The notes under the pieces: model-generated
The model's database searches: none
What the model was told of the DNA's origin: nothing
What the model saw: the letters and a program-made list of their open reading frames with translations, nothing else
From: Pseudomonadota bacterium
Lineage (GTDB): Bacteria > Pseudomonadota > Alphaproteobacteria > Rhizobiales > Xanthobacteraceae
Length of the DNA stretch: 5,406 bases
Assembly: GCA_023391175.1 (NCBI GenBank)
Contig: JAEWBL010000647.1
Location: 1-5,406 of the forward strand
Direction: 5' to 3'
Translations under genes and position numbers: made by a program
In this document: positions 1-5,367 of the stretch, one piece after another
Layout: the number at the start of each line of letters is the position of its first letter
Numbering within the stretch: the stretch's first letter is position 1

Positions 1-616
1 GGGTGGCAATATGTGGCCGGCGTGGGACAGCTATCTCACCGCCGCACGCGACATTCTCGGGCTCCGCCTGGACGAACATAAGGCTTATAAGGCCTGGGAG
101 CAGGCGGCCATCGAGGGCGGCTTCCGGGTGATGCACCCTGAATTCTGCATGGTGTCCGACTTCCCCGAGATCCTGCGCGTCGATGCGGAGAACCGCCCCC
201 ATTGCGAGGACGGCCCTTCGCATAGGTGGCGCGATGGCTGGGCCCTCTACCACTGGCACGGGGCGCGCGTGCCGCCGCACTGGATCGAGGCCCGTGACAG
301 CCTTTCCGCCGCCGAGGTGATGGCCGAGCGTAACCTGGAAGTCAGGCGCGCCGGCATCGAGATGCTCGGCTGGAACACGATCCTGCAGCAGCTCGCCGCG
401 CGCGAGATCGATGCCGACACCGATCCGGAGATCGGAACCCTGCTCGAGGTGAAGCTGCCGGATGTGGGCCGCACCCGCTTTGTCCGCGTTCGGTGCGGCA
501 CCGGTCGGGAGTTCGCCGTCTGCGTCCCGCCCGAGATCGACACCGCCCTCGCTGGCCAAGCCTGGATGGCCGGCCTCACCCCCATGGATTTCACCAGGCC
601 CGAAGTCAGGAGCTGA
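1..616 (+). CDS. DUF6745-type protein, 3' part only (5' end outside window)
   Basis: The reading frame is open from the first full codon (position 2) to TGA at 614-616. The residues before the ATG at 11 (GGN) continue into a helix typical of the domain, so I think the true start lies upstream and the ATG at 11 is internal. Numbering from that Met, the visible blocks are EFCMVSD (44-50), NRPHCEDGP (61-69), YHWHG (80-84), RRAGIEMLGW (112-121), DPEIGTLLEV (138-147) and RCGTGREFAV (161-170). I recall these as hallmarks of the DUF6745 domain, which can follow Asn/Val/Trp-rich repeats in longer proteins. No biochemical function is known to me. No signal peptide or membrane segment is seen in the visible part. 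The stop lies four bases before the next gene, and the next gene's Shine-Dalgarno sequence is inside this gene's last codons, so the two are probably co-translated. Family call fairly confident; role unknown. Confidence 0.8.
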   Translation, partial: GGNMWPAWDSYLTAARDILGLRLDEHKAYKAWEQAAIEGGFRVMHPEFCMVSDFPEILRVDAENRPHCEDGPSHRWRDGWALYHWHGARVPPHWIEARDSLSAAEVMAERNLEVRRAGIEMLGWNTILQQLAAREIDADTDPEIGTLLEVKLPDVGRTRFVRVRCGTGREFAVCVPPEIDTALAGQAWMAGLTPMDFTRPEVRS

Positions 617-620
617 AAAG

Positions 621-986
621 ATGAAGACCTTTGTCGAACGTGCCGCGCAGGGCGAGATCTATATCCGCCGCATCGGCGATGCCCCCGCCAAAATGCCCCG
701 CGGCTACACCGCCTTGCATCCGGAAGGCGGCCACCTGGTGGTGGGCCACAGTGAGACCGGGCACCACCATGTGCTCGATCGCAGCACCTGCGCCGTGGCG
801 GTGTTGGATCATCCGCCCGAGGGCATGCGCATCCTGCGCGCCATCGTGGAGAGCCCGACGCCGCTGGTGCACCTGCGCGAGAACGACACCCACGAGCCCG
901 TCCTCCTTGCCCCGGGCGAGTACGAGCTGCGCATCACCCGCGAGTTCGACCCCTACGAGAAGCTGGCCCGCCAGCAGATGGACTGA
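621..986 (+). CDS. Small uncharacterised protein with His-rich TGHHH motif (121 aa)
   Basis: The start at 621 is set by AGGAG at 608-612 with eight bases of spacing; the longer open frame upstream only shadows the preceding gene. The protein looks like a compact, mostly beta-strand domain: QGEIYIRRI (10-18), then GHLVVGHSETGHHHVL (37-52), and a C-terminal block with HEPVLLAPGEYELRITREFD (91-110). H43, H48, H49 and H50 cluster with other polar residues, and further histidines sit at 33, 64, 84 and 91, so metal binding is conceivable but not shown. I recall similar short proteins with a GExTGHxHxL-like motif and a C-terminal PPGxYxVxRQREY-like block as frequent neighbours of DUF6745 genes, which fits the arrangement here. 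No function is known to me. The gene is closely followed by a strong hairpin. Confidence 0.85.
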   Translation: MKTFVERAAQGEIYIRRIGDAPAKMPRGYTALHPEGGHLVVGHSETGHHHVLDRSTCAVAVLDHPPEGMRILRAIVESPTPLVHLRENDTHEPVLLAPGEYELRITREFDPYEKLARQQMD

Positions 987-987
987 C

Positions 988-1007
988 GGGCGGGCTCCGG
1001 CCCGCCC
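988..1007 (+). other. GC-rich RNA hairpin with UCCG tetraloop after the 121-aa gene
   Basis: GGGCGGGC (988-995) pairs perfectly with GCCCGCCC (1000-1007) around the loop TCCG (996-999). A C-G pair closes the loop, giving the cUNCGg form known for unusually stable RNA tetraloops. It begins one base after the TGA at 984-986. No T-run follows (CCACCACCATTTC instead), so it is not a classical intrinsic terminator. It could protect a 3' end, attenuate transcription, or separate the DUF6745 pair from the phage-type genes downstream. The pairing is seen directly; the role is inferred. Confidence 0.6.
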
Positions 1008-1038
1008 CCACCACCATTTCAAGACAAGAGGCAGGCCC

Positions 1039-1380
1039 ATGGCCCAGCGCATCATCCGAAGCCTCTTCCAGTTCGTCGGGCTCATGCACCGCGGCAAGGT
1101 GGAAGAGAAGTGCAACGCCGAGCTTCGCCGTCTCATCGAGGCGCTGGAGCAGCATCCGGACGAGAAGGCTTCCGGCTCCATCACCATCACGCTGACAGTG
1201 ACCAAGCTGGGCGACCGGCTCGACCACCAGCCGAAGATCGAGACCAAGCTGCCCAAGGAGAAGGGTTTCGGCTCCGTCACGTCGTGGACTTCCGACGGCG
1301 GCCTCAGCCTCGAGCACCCGAGCCAAAGCGACATGTTCGGCCCGCGCGACACCGCGCGATCCGACCGCGAGACCGCCTGA
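1039..1380 (+). CDS. Small protein upstream of DUF2303, C-terminal QSDMF clamp-like motif (113 aa)
   Basis: The ATG at 1039 is chosen because AAGAGG (1026-1031) lies seven bases upstream and the earlier part of the frame overlaps the preceding gene. Residues 1-18 form an amphipathic helix, 20-40 a charged helix (VEEKCNAELRRLIEALEQ), and 46-56 and 65-72 look like beta strands (GSITITLTVTK, PKIETKLP). The tail from about residue 80 is rich in Ser, Asp, Gly and Pro and is probably disordered. I do not recognise a named domain, but small proteins of this helix-strand-strand pattern commonly precede DUF2303 genes in prophages. The tail contains QSDMF at residues 96-100, close to the QxxLF-type peptides that bind the beta sliding clamp, and a clamp gene lies about 1.5 kb downstream in the same operon. 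A role as a clamp-associated replication accessory factor is inference. The gene is almost certainly real; its function is unknown. Confidence 0.85.
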   Translation: MAQRIIRSLFQFVGLMHRGKVEEKCNAELRRLIEALEQHPDEKASGSITITLTVTKLGDRLDHQPKIETKLPKEKGFGSVTSWTSDGGLSLEHPSQSDMFGPRDTARSDRETA

Positions 1381-1412
1381 TCAGCCCCCTCTCACCAAGC
1401 GAAGGACCAACC

Positions 1413-2420
1413 ATGACCGACAAGACCACGCCGCCGCCGGAAGCCCAGGCGCTTATCGGCGACCCCCTGCTCACCTCGCCCGCCACCTTCCTCGGCTGCA
1501 TCGAGGGGGCGACGGTGGAGGCCATTGCCGCTCTCGCCCGCGAGGGCTCGGCGCCCACCATCCTGCAGGCGCCCACCAAGGGCCTCGGCCCGGACCTGCC
1601 CGACACCGTGCCCATCCTGTGGGACCGCCACGCGCAGAAGCCGATCTCCCTTCTCGAAGAGGTCCGCGCCGCCAAGCCGCCGCTGGAGCGGGTCGGCACC
1701 GCCGTCGTCACCACGCTCGCGAGCTTCATCGAGCTGGTGAACCGTCACAAGGATGACGGCTCCGCCATCTTCGCCAAGACCGCCTGGCCCGAGCCCAAGC
1801 TCACCGCCGTGATCGACTATCACAAGTCGGACGAGACCAAGACCGCCCGCCGCGGCAAGCACCGCATCACCTATCCGTTCCCGCTCACCGACGAATTCAA
1901 GGTGTGGGTGGATTCCAACGGCAAGCCCTTCAAGCAGGGCGATTTTGCCCAGTTCATGGAGGAGCACGCAGCGGAGCTGGCTTCGCCCGACCAGAATGAG
2001 ATCAATACCTTTGAACCGAAGTTCAAGGAGCGCTTCGGCACGCCGGCCGAGATCATCGACCTGTCGCGGCACCTCGAGGTGAATGTCGGTTCCAAGGTCA
2101 AGACGGCGCTGCGCCCGGCTTCCGGCGAGCGCCAGGTGGTCTTTGAAACCGAACATACCAACGCCGCTGGGCAGCCTATCGATATCCCCGGCATCTTCAT
2201 CGTCTCGGTCGCGCCTTTCCTCTCCGGCGACGGGGAGCCCGAGGTGGTGCGCATCCCCGCTCGCCTGCGCTATCGCACGGTCGGTGGCGAGGTCTTCTGG
2301 TTCTACCAGCTCTACCGCTGGGAATTCTTCCTGCGCGAGCGCGTGCAGGGCGACCTCGACCGCGCCACCAAGGAAACCGGGCTGCCCGCCTTCGAGGGCG
2401 CGCCCGAGATGGCGGCCTGA
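1413..2420 (+). CDS. DUF2303 family protein (YfdQ-like prophage protein), 335 aa
   Basis: The start at 1413 has GAAGGA at 1401-1406, six bases upstream; the frame is open further back, but those codons shadow the preceding gene. Recognisable DUF2303 blocks run in order: LASFIELVNRHKDDGSAIFA (102-121), TAVIDYH (131-137), HRITYPFPLTDEFKVWV (150-166), KFKERFGTPAEIIDLSRHLE (203-222), and the C-terminal strand-rich part with IPGIFIVSVAPFL (258-270), IPARLRYRT (281-289) and FWFYQLYRWEFFL (295-307). The family is named after E. coli YfdQ of a cryptic prophage and is found widely in temperate phages, usually in early-region operons; its molecular function is unknown to me. There is no signal peptide, membrane span or catalytic motif, so a cytoplasmic structural or nucleic-acid-associated role is more likely than enzymatic activity, but that is inference. 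Length and layout look complete and intact. Confidence 0.92.
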   Translation: MTDKTTPPPEAQALIGDPLLTSPATFLGCIEGATVEAIAALAREGSAPTILQAPTKGLGPDLPDTVPILWDRHAQKPISLLEEVRAAKPPLERVGTAVVTTLASFIELVNRHKDDGSAIFAKTAWPEPKLTAVIDYHKSDETKTARRGKHRITYPFPLTDEFKVWVDSNGKPFKQGDFAQFMEEHAAELASPDQNEINTFEPKFKERFGTPAEIIDLSRHLEVNVGSKVKTALRPASGERQVVFETEHTNAAGQPIDIPGIFIVSVAPFLSGDGEPEVVRIPARLRYRTVGGEVFWFYQLYRWEFFLRERVQGDLDRATKETGLPAFEGAPEMAA

Positions 2421-2427
2421 GGCGGCC

Positions 2428-2697
2428 ATGGCAACGGCTGCCGCACTCGAACGGCGCCGCCGGGAGATGGCGGCGGCCTATGTGAAGGCGACGCGCAGGC
2501 ATGCCCCGCGCGCCGGCCTCGGCAAGAAACTGGTGCGCGCCACCTGCGATGCGCTCCAGGCCGAAATCCGCGACGCTCGCGCCGCCGCGAAAGCCGCCAA
2601 GGCGGCGGGCACGCCTGACCTGTTTCGCCCTGCGCCCGAGCAGGATGGCGGAACGCCGGCTGCGGCGGACCACGCAAGCCAGAGGCGCGCCGCATGA
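2428..2697 (+). CDS. Small basic Ala/Arg-rich helical protein (89 aa)
   Basis: The ATG at 2428 has GAGG (2419-2422) overlapping the preceding stop, with five bases of spacing. A later in-frame ATG at 2467 would remove the first, strongly basic helix, so I prefer 2428. Residues 1-60 are predicted almost wholly helical and positively charged (LERRRREMAAAYVKATRRHA, GLGKKLVRATCDALQAEIRD), followed by an Ala/Lys run and a disordered tail. The tail opens with TPDLFRP (62-68), where DLF resembles the hydrophobic end of clamp-binding peptides although the usual glutamine is missing. The 3' end overlaps the next start as ATGA (2694-2697), showing translational coupling. I do not recognise the family. 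The basic helices suggest DNA or RNA contact, which is inference only. Opposite-strand frames here are shadows of GC-rich coding sequence. Confidence 0.75.
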   Translation: MATAAALERRRREMAAAYVKATRRHAPRAGLGKKLVRATCDALQAEIRDARAAAKAAKAAGTPDLFRPAPEQDGGTPAAADHASQRRAA

Positions 2698-2924
2698 TGC
2701 ACCAGTCCGGGCTTGTGCTCGACCGCATCGCGGCCCTGCAACGCGTCACCTTCCTGCCGGGCTCATCCCACAAGCGCTTTGCCCGGGAGATCGGCCAGAC
2801 CGACCCGCGCCATTTCACGACATCGCAGGTGCGCCATGTGGCGCGTCTCGCCTGGCGCTACCGGCGGCAGATGCCGGAGCACTTGGTGCCGCCCACCGAC
2901 CCCGACAAGGACACCGCCCCATGA
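2694..2924 (+). CDS. Small phage-type protein with PGSxxKRFAR and LAWRYRRQM motifs (76 aa)
   Basis: Two tandem ATG codons lie at 2694 and 2697. AGAGG at 2681-2685 is eight bases before the first, so I choose 2694, which overlaps the previous stop as ATGA; starting at 2697 would remove only one residue. The protein has a helix (3-16), the block TFLPGSSHKRFAREIG (19-34), and a helical C-terminal block TTSQVRHVARLAWRYRRQMP (42-61), then a Pro/Asp tail. I recall small proteins with the same pair of blocks (PGSxxKRFxR, then LTxxQ...LxxRYRRQ) in alphaproteobacterial prophages, often near replication genes, with no assigned function. The overall charge is basic. Its stop overlaps the dnaN start as a second ATGA, which ties its translation to the clamp. 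Real gene very likely; role unknown. Confidence 0.82.
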   Translation: MMHQSGLVLDRIAALQRVTFLPGSSHKRFAREIGQTDPRHFTTSQVRHVARLAWRYRRQMPEHLVPPTDPDKDTAP

Positions 2925-4045
2925 AACTCACCATCAGCCGCGACGCGCTGTTTGCTGCGCTGGAGCGCGTCATCCGTGTGGTGGAAAAGCGCAACACCGT
3001 TCCGATTCTGTCGCACATCCGCGCTGTGGCGAAGGACGAGCGACTTTCTCTGACCGGCACCGATCTCGACATGGAGACCGTCAGCAGCGCCGAGGCAGAG
3101 GTGGGGGTTGCGGGAGAGACCACGCTTCCCGCCAAACTGATGGAAGACCTGCTGCGCAAGCTGCCGGCCGGCGCCAAGGTGGAACTCGCGGTCGACGGCG
3201 AGCAGGGCAAGCTCACCATCAAGAGCGGGCGCAGCCGCATCAGCGTGAACACGTTGCCCTCCGGCGACTTCCCGGATCTCTCCGTGGGCGACATGCCCAA
3301 CAGCTTCAGGCTCACCGCCGCCGCGCTGTTGAACATGCTGGACCGCGTGAGCTTTGCCATCTCCACCGAGGAGACCCGTTATTACCTGAACGGAATCTAC
3401 CTGCACCTCGCCCAGGGCGATGACGGCCCTGCCCTCCGAGCCGTCGCCACCGACGGGCACCGGCTGGCGCAGCACCAGGTGCTGGCGCCGCAGGGCACCG
3501 AAAACCTGCCGGGCGTCATCGTGCCCCGCAAGGCCGTGGCAGAGATCACCCGCCTATTGAAGCCCTTGGGCGAGGAAAGCGTGCGGCTGGAAGTGAGCAC
3601 CACCAAGCTGCGGCTGACGGCTGGCGTCACCACACTCACCACCAAGCTCATCGACGGCACGTTCCCAGACTATGGCCGCGTCGTCCCCTCCGGCAACGAC
3701 AAGCTCGTGACGCTGGACAAGGAGGCCCTCGGCGAGGCCGTGGCCCGCGTCTCCACCGTCTCCAGCGAGCGCGGGCGAGCGGTGCGGTTCAGCTTCTCCG
3801 GCGATGGCCTCACCCTCATCGTGCAGAACCCGGACATGGGCAACGCCACGGACGAACTCGAAGCCGTCTATGACGCCGAGCCGCTCGATATCGGCTTCAA
3901 CGCCTCCTACGTGGCCGAGATCCTCGCCGCCGTGCCCGGCGCGCGGGTGACGATGGCCATGGCCGACCCCGGCTCGCCCTGCCTCATCACGCCCGAGGCG
4001 GCAGGCACCGGCTCCCTCTTCGTCCTCATGCCGATGCGGGTGTGA
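2921..4045 (+). CDS. dnaN: DNA polymerase III beta subunit (sliding clamp), phage-borne copy
   Basis: This encodes the ring-shaped clamp that tethers replicative polymerase and other factors to DNA in the cytoplasm. At 374 aa it is full length for the family. AAGGA at 2907-2911 precedes the ATG by nine bases, and the start overlaps the previous stop (ATGA). Domain I starts with ISRDALFAAL and VVEKRNTVPILSH (20-32), then LSLTGTDLDME (42-52). VNTLPSGDFPDL (109-120) leads towards domain II, which holds ATDGHRLA (176-183). IDGTFPDYGRVVP (244-256) and SSERGRAVRFSF (281-292) lead into domain III, and the protein ends VLMPMRV (368-374). By analogy with E. coli, the Thr-x-Gly-His-Arg-Leu stretch, the PDY...VVP segment and the final Val-x-Met residues line the peptide-binding pocket, and all are kept, so it should bind clamp-binding peptides. 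The neighbours are phage-type small genes, not dnaA or recF, so this is probably an extra copy beside the host gene. The sequence style is alphaproteobacterial. Confidence 0.97.
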   Translation: MKLTISRDALFAALERVIRVVEKRNTVPILSHIRAVAKDERLSLTGTDLDMETVSSAEAEVGVAGETTLPAKLMEDLLRKLPAGAKVELAVDGEQGKLTIKSGRSRISVNTLPSGDFPDLSVGDMPNSFRLTAAALLNMLDRVSFAISTEETRYYLNGIYLHLAQGDDGPALRAVATDGHRLAQHQVLAPQGTENLPGVIVPRKAVAEITRLLKPLGEESVRLEVSTTKLRLTAGVTTLTTKLIDGTFPDYGRVVPSGNDKLVTLDKEALGEAVARVSTVSSERGRAVRFSFSGDGLTLIVQNPDMGNATDELEAVYDAEPLDIGFNASYVAEILAAVPGARVTMAMADPGSPCLITPEAAGTGSLFVLMPMRV

Positions 4046-4048
4046 GCC

Positions 4049-4213
4049 ATGCGCTGGATTATCTGGCGCGCTCGCGCCTCCCTCTACATGAGCCGCTGGC
4101 CCACATGGACGCTGCGGGACGCGTGGCATCATTGCGGCTCGCTCCGCGACTATTTCGATGACGGATTCTCGCCGCGGGACGCCTGCGACGAAGACCGCTC
4201 CTATTGGGACTGA
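4049..4213 (+). CDS. Trp-rich microprotein (54 aa)
   Basis: A 54-codon frame starts three bases after the dnaN stop and ends TGA at 4211-4213, filling otherwise empty sequence exactly between dnaN and the next gene. It has an N-terminal basic/aromatic helix (MRWIIWRARASLYMSRW), a middle WTLRDAWHHCGSL (20-32) and an acidic C-terminus with DDGFSPRDACDEDRSYWD (37-54). Six of 54 residues are tryptophan (3, 6, 17, 20, 26, 53). No strong Shine-Dalgarno is visible (only GTGAG close to the start), so it probably depends on coupling to dnaN translation. The C-terminal DGxSPxxAxxxDxSYW pattern resembles small proteins I recall in proteobacterial prophages, function unknown. The first helix could lie on a membrane, but it is too basic for a clear transmembrane span. 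Fit to the gap and the composition support a real gene. Confidence 0.72.
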   Translation: MRWIIWRARASLYMSRWPTWTLRDAWHHCGSLRDYFDDGFSPRDACDEDRSYWD

Positions 4214-4217
4214 GGCG

Positions 4218-4397
4218 ATGGATTCCACCACCATCGGCCTGATGGCCCTCGCCGCCCTTGTCGGCTATGCCGTCGGCCGCATCGAGGCCGTGGGCGACCT
4301 GGAGAAGCAATGGAAGGCCGGCTACCTCGCCGGCCAGCGCGCCGCCCGCGCCGAGATTGCCCGCGCCAGCTGGCCGGCAGGGGGCGCCCATGGCTGA
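4218..4397 (+). CDS. Single-pass membrane microprotein (59 aa)
   Basis: The ATG at 4218 lies four bases after the previous stop. The frame continues upstream over the preceding gene, but GAGG/GGGACTGAGG directly before 4218 and the hydrophobic segment just after it favour this start. Residues 5-19 (TIGLMALAALVGYAV) form one transmembrane helix containing small residues. It is followed by a charged, helical cytoplasmic or periplasmic part (GRIEAVGDLEKQWKAGYLAG, then QRAARAEIARA). The layout resembles the small membrane proteins common in phage early and lysis regions, but no lysis gene is visible nearby. The 3' end overlaps the DUF5131 start by eight bases, in a different frame. No family is recognised. 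Orientation in the membrane is not certain; the net charge after the span is close to neutral. Confidence 0.72.
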   Translation: MDSTTIGLMALAALVGYAVGRIEAVGDLEKQWKAGYLAGQRAARAEIARASWPAGGAHG

Positions 4398-5367
4398 CAA
4401 ATCCGCCATCGAGTGGACCGACGCCACGTGGAATCCCATCGTCGGCTGTTCGCTCGTCTCGCCCGGCTGCACCAACTGCTATGCCATGCGCATGGCGGCG
4501 CGGCTGGAGGCCATGGGGCAGGCCGCCTATGCCGGCACCACCAAGCCCAGCGCCGCCGGGCCCGTGTGGACGGGAAAGGTTTCCCTGAACCGCCCGGCCC
4601 TATTCAAGCCGCTGGACTGGAAGAAGCCGCGCCGCATCTTCGTGAATTCCATGTCGGACCTGTTCCATCCGTCGGCGCGTGATGCGGACATCATCGACGT
4701 GTTCACGGTGATGGCCATCGCGGAGCGGCACGATTTCCAGATCCTCACCAAGCGCAGCGACCGGATGCTCGAATTCCTCGACCGGTCGGACCTGCTTGAG
4801 GACATCTACGCCAATTGGTCCACCTTCAGCGGTGGCCCCCGCGAAGTCGAAGCATGGCCGCTCCGCAACGTGCTGATCGGCGTCTCGGTGGAGGACCAGC
4901 ACCGCGCCAACGCGCGGCGGCGCTTCGATCTGCAGGACCTCGCCGAGCGCGGCTGGCGCACCTTCGTGAGCTATGAGCCGGCCCTCGGCCCGGTGGACTG
5001 GACTGGCTGGGAGTTCCTCTCCGGCCTCATCTCCGGCGGCGAGAGCGGGCCGGGCGCTCGCCCGACACACCCCGACTGGCACCGCGCCGCCCGAGACTTC
5101 TGCGCCGCGCACGGCATCCCCTATTTCTTCAAGCAGTGGGGCGCGTGGAAGGACGGCAGCGACTTCGCTACAGACGATTCCGTGCGGGTTGTCTGTAACG
5201 ACGGGCGCGTCCTGCGGCCCGATCTCGCCAGCATGGAGGCTGCCGACCGCGTGCAGCCGGTGCCCCCGACCCTTCCGACCATGATGCGCCGCGTCGGCAA
5301 GGCCCGAGCCGGCCGCCTCCTCGATGGCCGCGAGCACAACGATCTCCCCCGGAGGACCGCAGCATGA
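4390..5367 (+). CDS. Phage Gp37/Gp68 family protein (DUF5131), three-cysteine cluster, 325 aa
   Basis: The start at 4390 has AGGGGG (4379-4384) five bases upstream, and the N-terminus matches the family (IEWTDATWNPIVGC, 7-20). Cysteines 20, 27 and 30 form a C-x6-C-x2-C cluster followed by YA, reminiscent of iron-sulfur ligands in radical-SAM enzymes, though the spacing is not the classic Cx3Cx2C. Further family blocks are IFVNSMSDLFH (83-93), FQILTKR (116-122), VLIGVSVE (161-168), FVSYEPALGP (192-201), ISGGESGPGARP (214-225), PYFFKQWGAW (244-253) and GKARAGRLLDGREHNDLP (303-320). The protein therefore looks complete and unbroken. The reaction is unknown; relatives are reported next to three-Cys-motif partner (TcmP) genes, and none is visible here before the window ends. 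The next gene starts in an ATGA overlap and encodes an ASCH domain, so action on nucleic acid or a nucleotide is plausible but inferred. An alternative start in the upstream frame is rejected for lack of family homology. Confidence 0.95.
   Translation: MADKSAIEWTDATWNPIVGCSLVSPGCTNCYAMRMAARLEAMGQAAYAGTTKPSAAGPVWTGKVSLNRPALFKPLDWKKPRRIFVNSMSDLFHPSARDADIIDVFTVMAIAERHDFQILTKRSDRMLEFLDRSDLLEDIYANWSTFSGGPREVEAWPLRNVLIGVSVEDQHRANARRRFDLQDLAERGWRTFVSYEPALGPVDWTGWEFLSGLISGGESGPGARPTHPDWHRAARDFCAAHGIPYFFKQWGAWKDGSDFATDDSVRVVCNDGRVLRPDLASMEAADRVQPVPPTLPTMMRRVGKARAGRLLDGREHNDLPRRTAA
5351..5356 (+). promoter_or_regulatory. Strong Shine-Dalgarno for the ASCH gene
   Basis: GGAGGA lies inside the last codons of the DUF5131 gene and seven bases before the ATG at 5364. 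It is the strongest ribosome binding site in the window and fixes the start of the cut-off ASCH gene, whose reading frame is otherwise only 14 codons long here. Confidence 0.8.

Noticed and set aside
606..1352. Minus-strand frame of 248 codons spanning two small plus-strand genes
   Set aside because: It crosses two well-formed plus-strand genes and the hairpin; its composition is what reverse reading of GC-rich codons gives.
1381..1412. Possible promoter before DUF2303
   Set aside because: The 32-base gap holds only a ribosome binding site; there is no room for or sign of -35 and -10 boxes.
2411..2427. Direct repeat GGCGGCC on both sides of the DUF2303 stop codon
   Set aside because: Seven GC-only bases in a very GC-rich window are likely by chance; no target-site or attachment-site structure surrounds them.
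1392..2429. Long open frame on the minus strand (345 codons) opposite DUF2303
   Set aside because: Antisense frames stay open in GC-rich coding DNA. The plus strand has a recognised family with a proper ribosome binding site, and the minus-strand product matches nothing I know.
2501..2920. N-terminal extension of the clamp by 140 codons
   Set aside because: The frame is open but only shadows two other small genes; DnaN homology begins exactly at the ATG at 2921, which has its own ribosome binding site.
3554..4234. Minus-strand frame of 226 codons opposite the 3' half of dnaN
   Set aside because: It runs against a certain dnaN and has no recognisable motif.
4316..4335. Hairpin GGCCGGC / GCCGGCC with a six-base loop
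   Set aside because: Perfect pairing, but inside the coding sequence of the membrane microprotein and made of common Ala/Gly codons; such stems are expected often at this GC content.
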